A stretch of DNA of 6,305 bases, taken from contig JAEZBH010000104.1 of the NCBI GenBank assembly GCA_023427285.1, forward strand, positions 1 through 6,305, read 5' to 3'. Position 1 is the stretch's first letter. Every line of letters begins with the position of its first letter. The DNA is from Pseudomonadota bacterium (GTDB taxonomy: Bacteria > Pseudomonadota > Alphaproteobacteria > Sphingomonadales > Sphingomonadaceae). Positions 5,848 to 6,305 of this stretch are shown here, piece after piece. The notes beneath the pieces were generated by a model, which was given only the letters and a program-made list of their open reading frames with translations, did not search any database and was not told the origin of the DNA. Position numbers and translations under genes: made by a program.

Positions 5848-5867
5848 GCAGGGGACTCGTCCCCTGC
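5848..5867. repeat. Perfect inverted repeat, GCAGGGGAC arms
   Basis: GCAGGGGAC and GTCCCCTGC are perfect 9-base arms around TC, preceded by six T (5842-5847) and followed by ACCCC. The T-run lies on the wrong side for a plus-strand terminator. It looks like a dispersed REP-like intergenic element rather than a gene-specific signal, but only a genome search could show that. Confidence 0.6.
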
Positions 5868-5881
5868 ACCCCAATCGTTTC

Positions 5882-5918
5882 AAAGGGCCGTGTCCGTCAT
5901 TCCGGGCGCGGCCCTTTT
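5882..5918 (+). terminator. Strong intrinsic terminator of dnaA
   Basis: AAAGGGCCG (5882-5890) pairs perfectly with CGGCCCTTT (5909-5917). The stem extends inward by five more pairs (two of them G-U) to 14 bp with an 8-base loop, and the 3' arm ends in TTTT (5915-5918). It lies 57 bases after the dnaA stop codon. Confidence 0.8.
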
Positions 5919-5959
5919 CTGTGCGGGGGCCCTTGCGGCAGATCGTGGGGCGCGGCCCT
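5904..5959 (+). repeat. 12-base direct repeat GGGCGCGGCCCT
   Basis: GGGCGCGGCCCT occurs at 5904-5915, as the 3' arm of the dnaA terminator, and again at 5948-5959, 44 bases later. The second copy is followed by ATAAACG instead of TTTT and could in principle compete for pairing with the terminator's 5' arm. Confidence 0.5.
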
Positions 5960-5978
5960 ATAAACGAATGGGGGGATC

Positions 5979-6002
5979 GCAAGGGGGATAAATCCCCCTT
6001 GC
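5979..6002. repeat. Perfect 24-base inverted repeat, GCAAGGGGGAT arms
   Basis: GCAAGGGGGAT (5979-5989) and ATCCCCCTTGC (5992-6002) are perfect 11-base arms around AA. A second GGGGGAT at 5971-5977 could pair with the same 3' arm. The sequence after it is pyrimidine-rich (CCTTTCTCTGTTTCC) but has no true T-run. It may be a dispersed repeat or a weak backup terminator. Confidence 0.65.
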
Positions 6003-6136
6003 CCTTTCTCTGTTTCCAATCTTAACGAACGACTCCGACCAGTGGGGAGGGGCGTGTTTGTTGCTCGACGCCAGAGCGCAGCGGGGCTAGAGGCGTTGCC
6101 TGATCCCAAGGGGTCAAGAAGCCCGAGAGAGTTGCC

Positions 6137-6305
6137 GTGAACGCTTTGATTGACCGCCTGCCTGCCCACATGCGCGGGCCTGCATGGATGGTGCTTGGTT
6201 GCATTGTCTTTGCCATGCTGTGGGGGCTGATCCGGCAGGCCAGCGAGACCGTGCATCCGTTCGTGGTGGTGTTCTACCGCAACCTGTTCGGCACGTTGAT
6301 GCTGG
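6137..6305 (+). CDS. EamA/DMT-family membrane transporter, N-terminal fragment cut by window edge
   Basis: The first 56 codons of an integral membrane protein that runs off the right end. After a short basic N-terminus (MNALIDRLPAHMRGP), residues 16-32 form a first hydrophobic segment (AWMVLGCIVFAMLWGLI). A second segment begins after a short loop, with HPFVVVFYRNLFG at 40-52. An N-terminal helix with a central tryptophan-glycine followed by a second helix opening FxRN is typical of EamA repeats in the drug/metabolite transporter superfamily, whose full members have ten helices in about 300 residues. The substrate cannot be inferred. I chose the GTG at 6137 (GAGAGA upstream) because it supplies the usual cytoplasmic lead-in; an ATG at 6170 is the alternative and has no visible ribosome-binding site. 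Confidence 0.75.
   Translation, partial: MNALIDRLPAHMRGPAWMVLGCIVFAMLWGLIRQASETVHPFVVVFYRNLFGTLML

Larger units (their letters stand above)
5825..6136. other. Palindrome-rich spacer between dnaA and the transporter gene
   Basis: This 312-bp stretch has no credible gene on either strand. Its first half contains three strong inverted repeats and a 12-base direct repeat. The second half (6003-6136) shows only a small imperfect palindrome (6101-6116, TGATCCC/GGGGTCA) and no clear promoter for the transporter gene. Confidence 0.6.

Noticed and set aside
4442..5869. Long minus-strand reading frame (475 codons) opposite dnaA
   Set aside because: It is antisense to a fully recognisable dnaA, rich in H, V, G and R as antisense frames of GC-rich genes are, and has no family features. 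The near-equal length to the other antisense frame is coincidence.
5897..6256. Minus-strand frame in the dnaA-transporter spacer
   Set aside because: It covers the dnaA terminator and both palindromes and overlaps the transporter gene. It has no family resemblance and no convincing ribosome site.
1..6305. CRISPR array, tRNA, rRNA, insertion sequence or prophage signals
   Set aside because: I saw no regularly spaced repeats, tRNA cloverleaf, transposase or target-site duplication. The genes form an ordinary housekeeping block.

Overview
The window is a housekeeping stretch of a GC-rich alphaproteobacterial chromosome around dnaA. I support this from the gene order ubiB-ubiE / mutM - small exported protein - enoyl-CoA hydratase - rpsT - dnaA, an arrangement I recall from Rhodospirillales and Sphingomonadales, and from the proteins themselves. 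The S20 protein and the crotonase are both of alphaproteobacterial/mitochondrial type. A finer placement cannot be settled by eye. Coding DNA is mostly well above 60% GC, with a clear AT-rich dip just before dnaA.

Left part (1-1285, minus strand): ubiE, then ubiB, whose GTG start lies 3 bases after the ubiE stop. This is a two-gene ubiquinone (and possibly menaquinone) biosynthesis operon, and ubiB runs off the left edge. A 92-bp divergent gap separates it from the plus-strand genes.

Middle (1378-3852, plus strand): mutM (Fpg/MutM 8-oxoguanine DNA glycosylase) is followed after 13 bp by a small protein with a predicted signal peptide, which is the only gene of unknown function here. Next comes a short-chain enoyl-CoA hydratase with a TTG start and a very strong Shine-Dalgarno. 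It is followed by rpsT (ribosomal protein S20), which has a good sigma-70-type promoter in the gap before it and a terminator-like hairpin after it.

dnaA region (3853-5918): a 577-bp non-coding interval contains an AT-rich block (about 37% GC at 4141-4260), several inverted repeats, a near-match to an IHF site and a candidate promoter, but no DnaA box that I can see. It leads into a complete dnaA, which ends in a strong intrinsic terminator.

Right part (5825-6305): a palindrome-rich spacer with two long, nearly perfect inverted repeats flanks the dnaA terminator. It is followed by the 5' end of an EamA/DMT-family membrane transporter that runs off the right edge.

I did not find a novel system. 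The most interesting points are the AT-rich, hairpin-rich dnaA leader without DnaA boxes, the palindrome cluster after dnaA, a sharp composition change inside the enoyl-CoA hydratase gene, a possible EcfG-type stress promoter in front of that gene, and the unassigned exported protein downstream of mutM.
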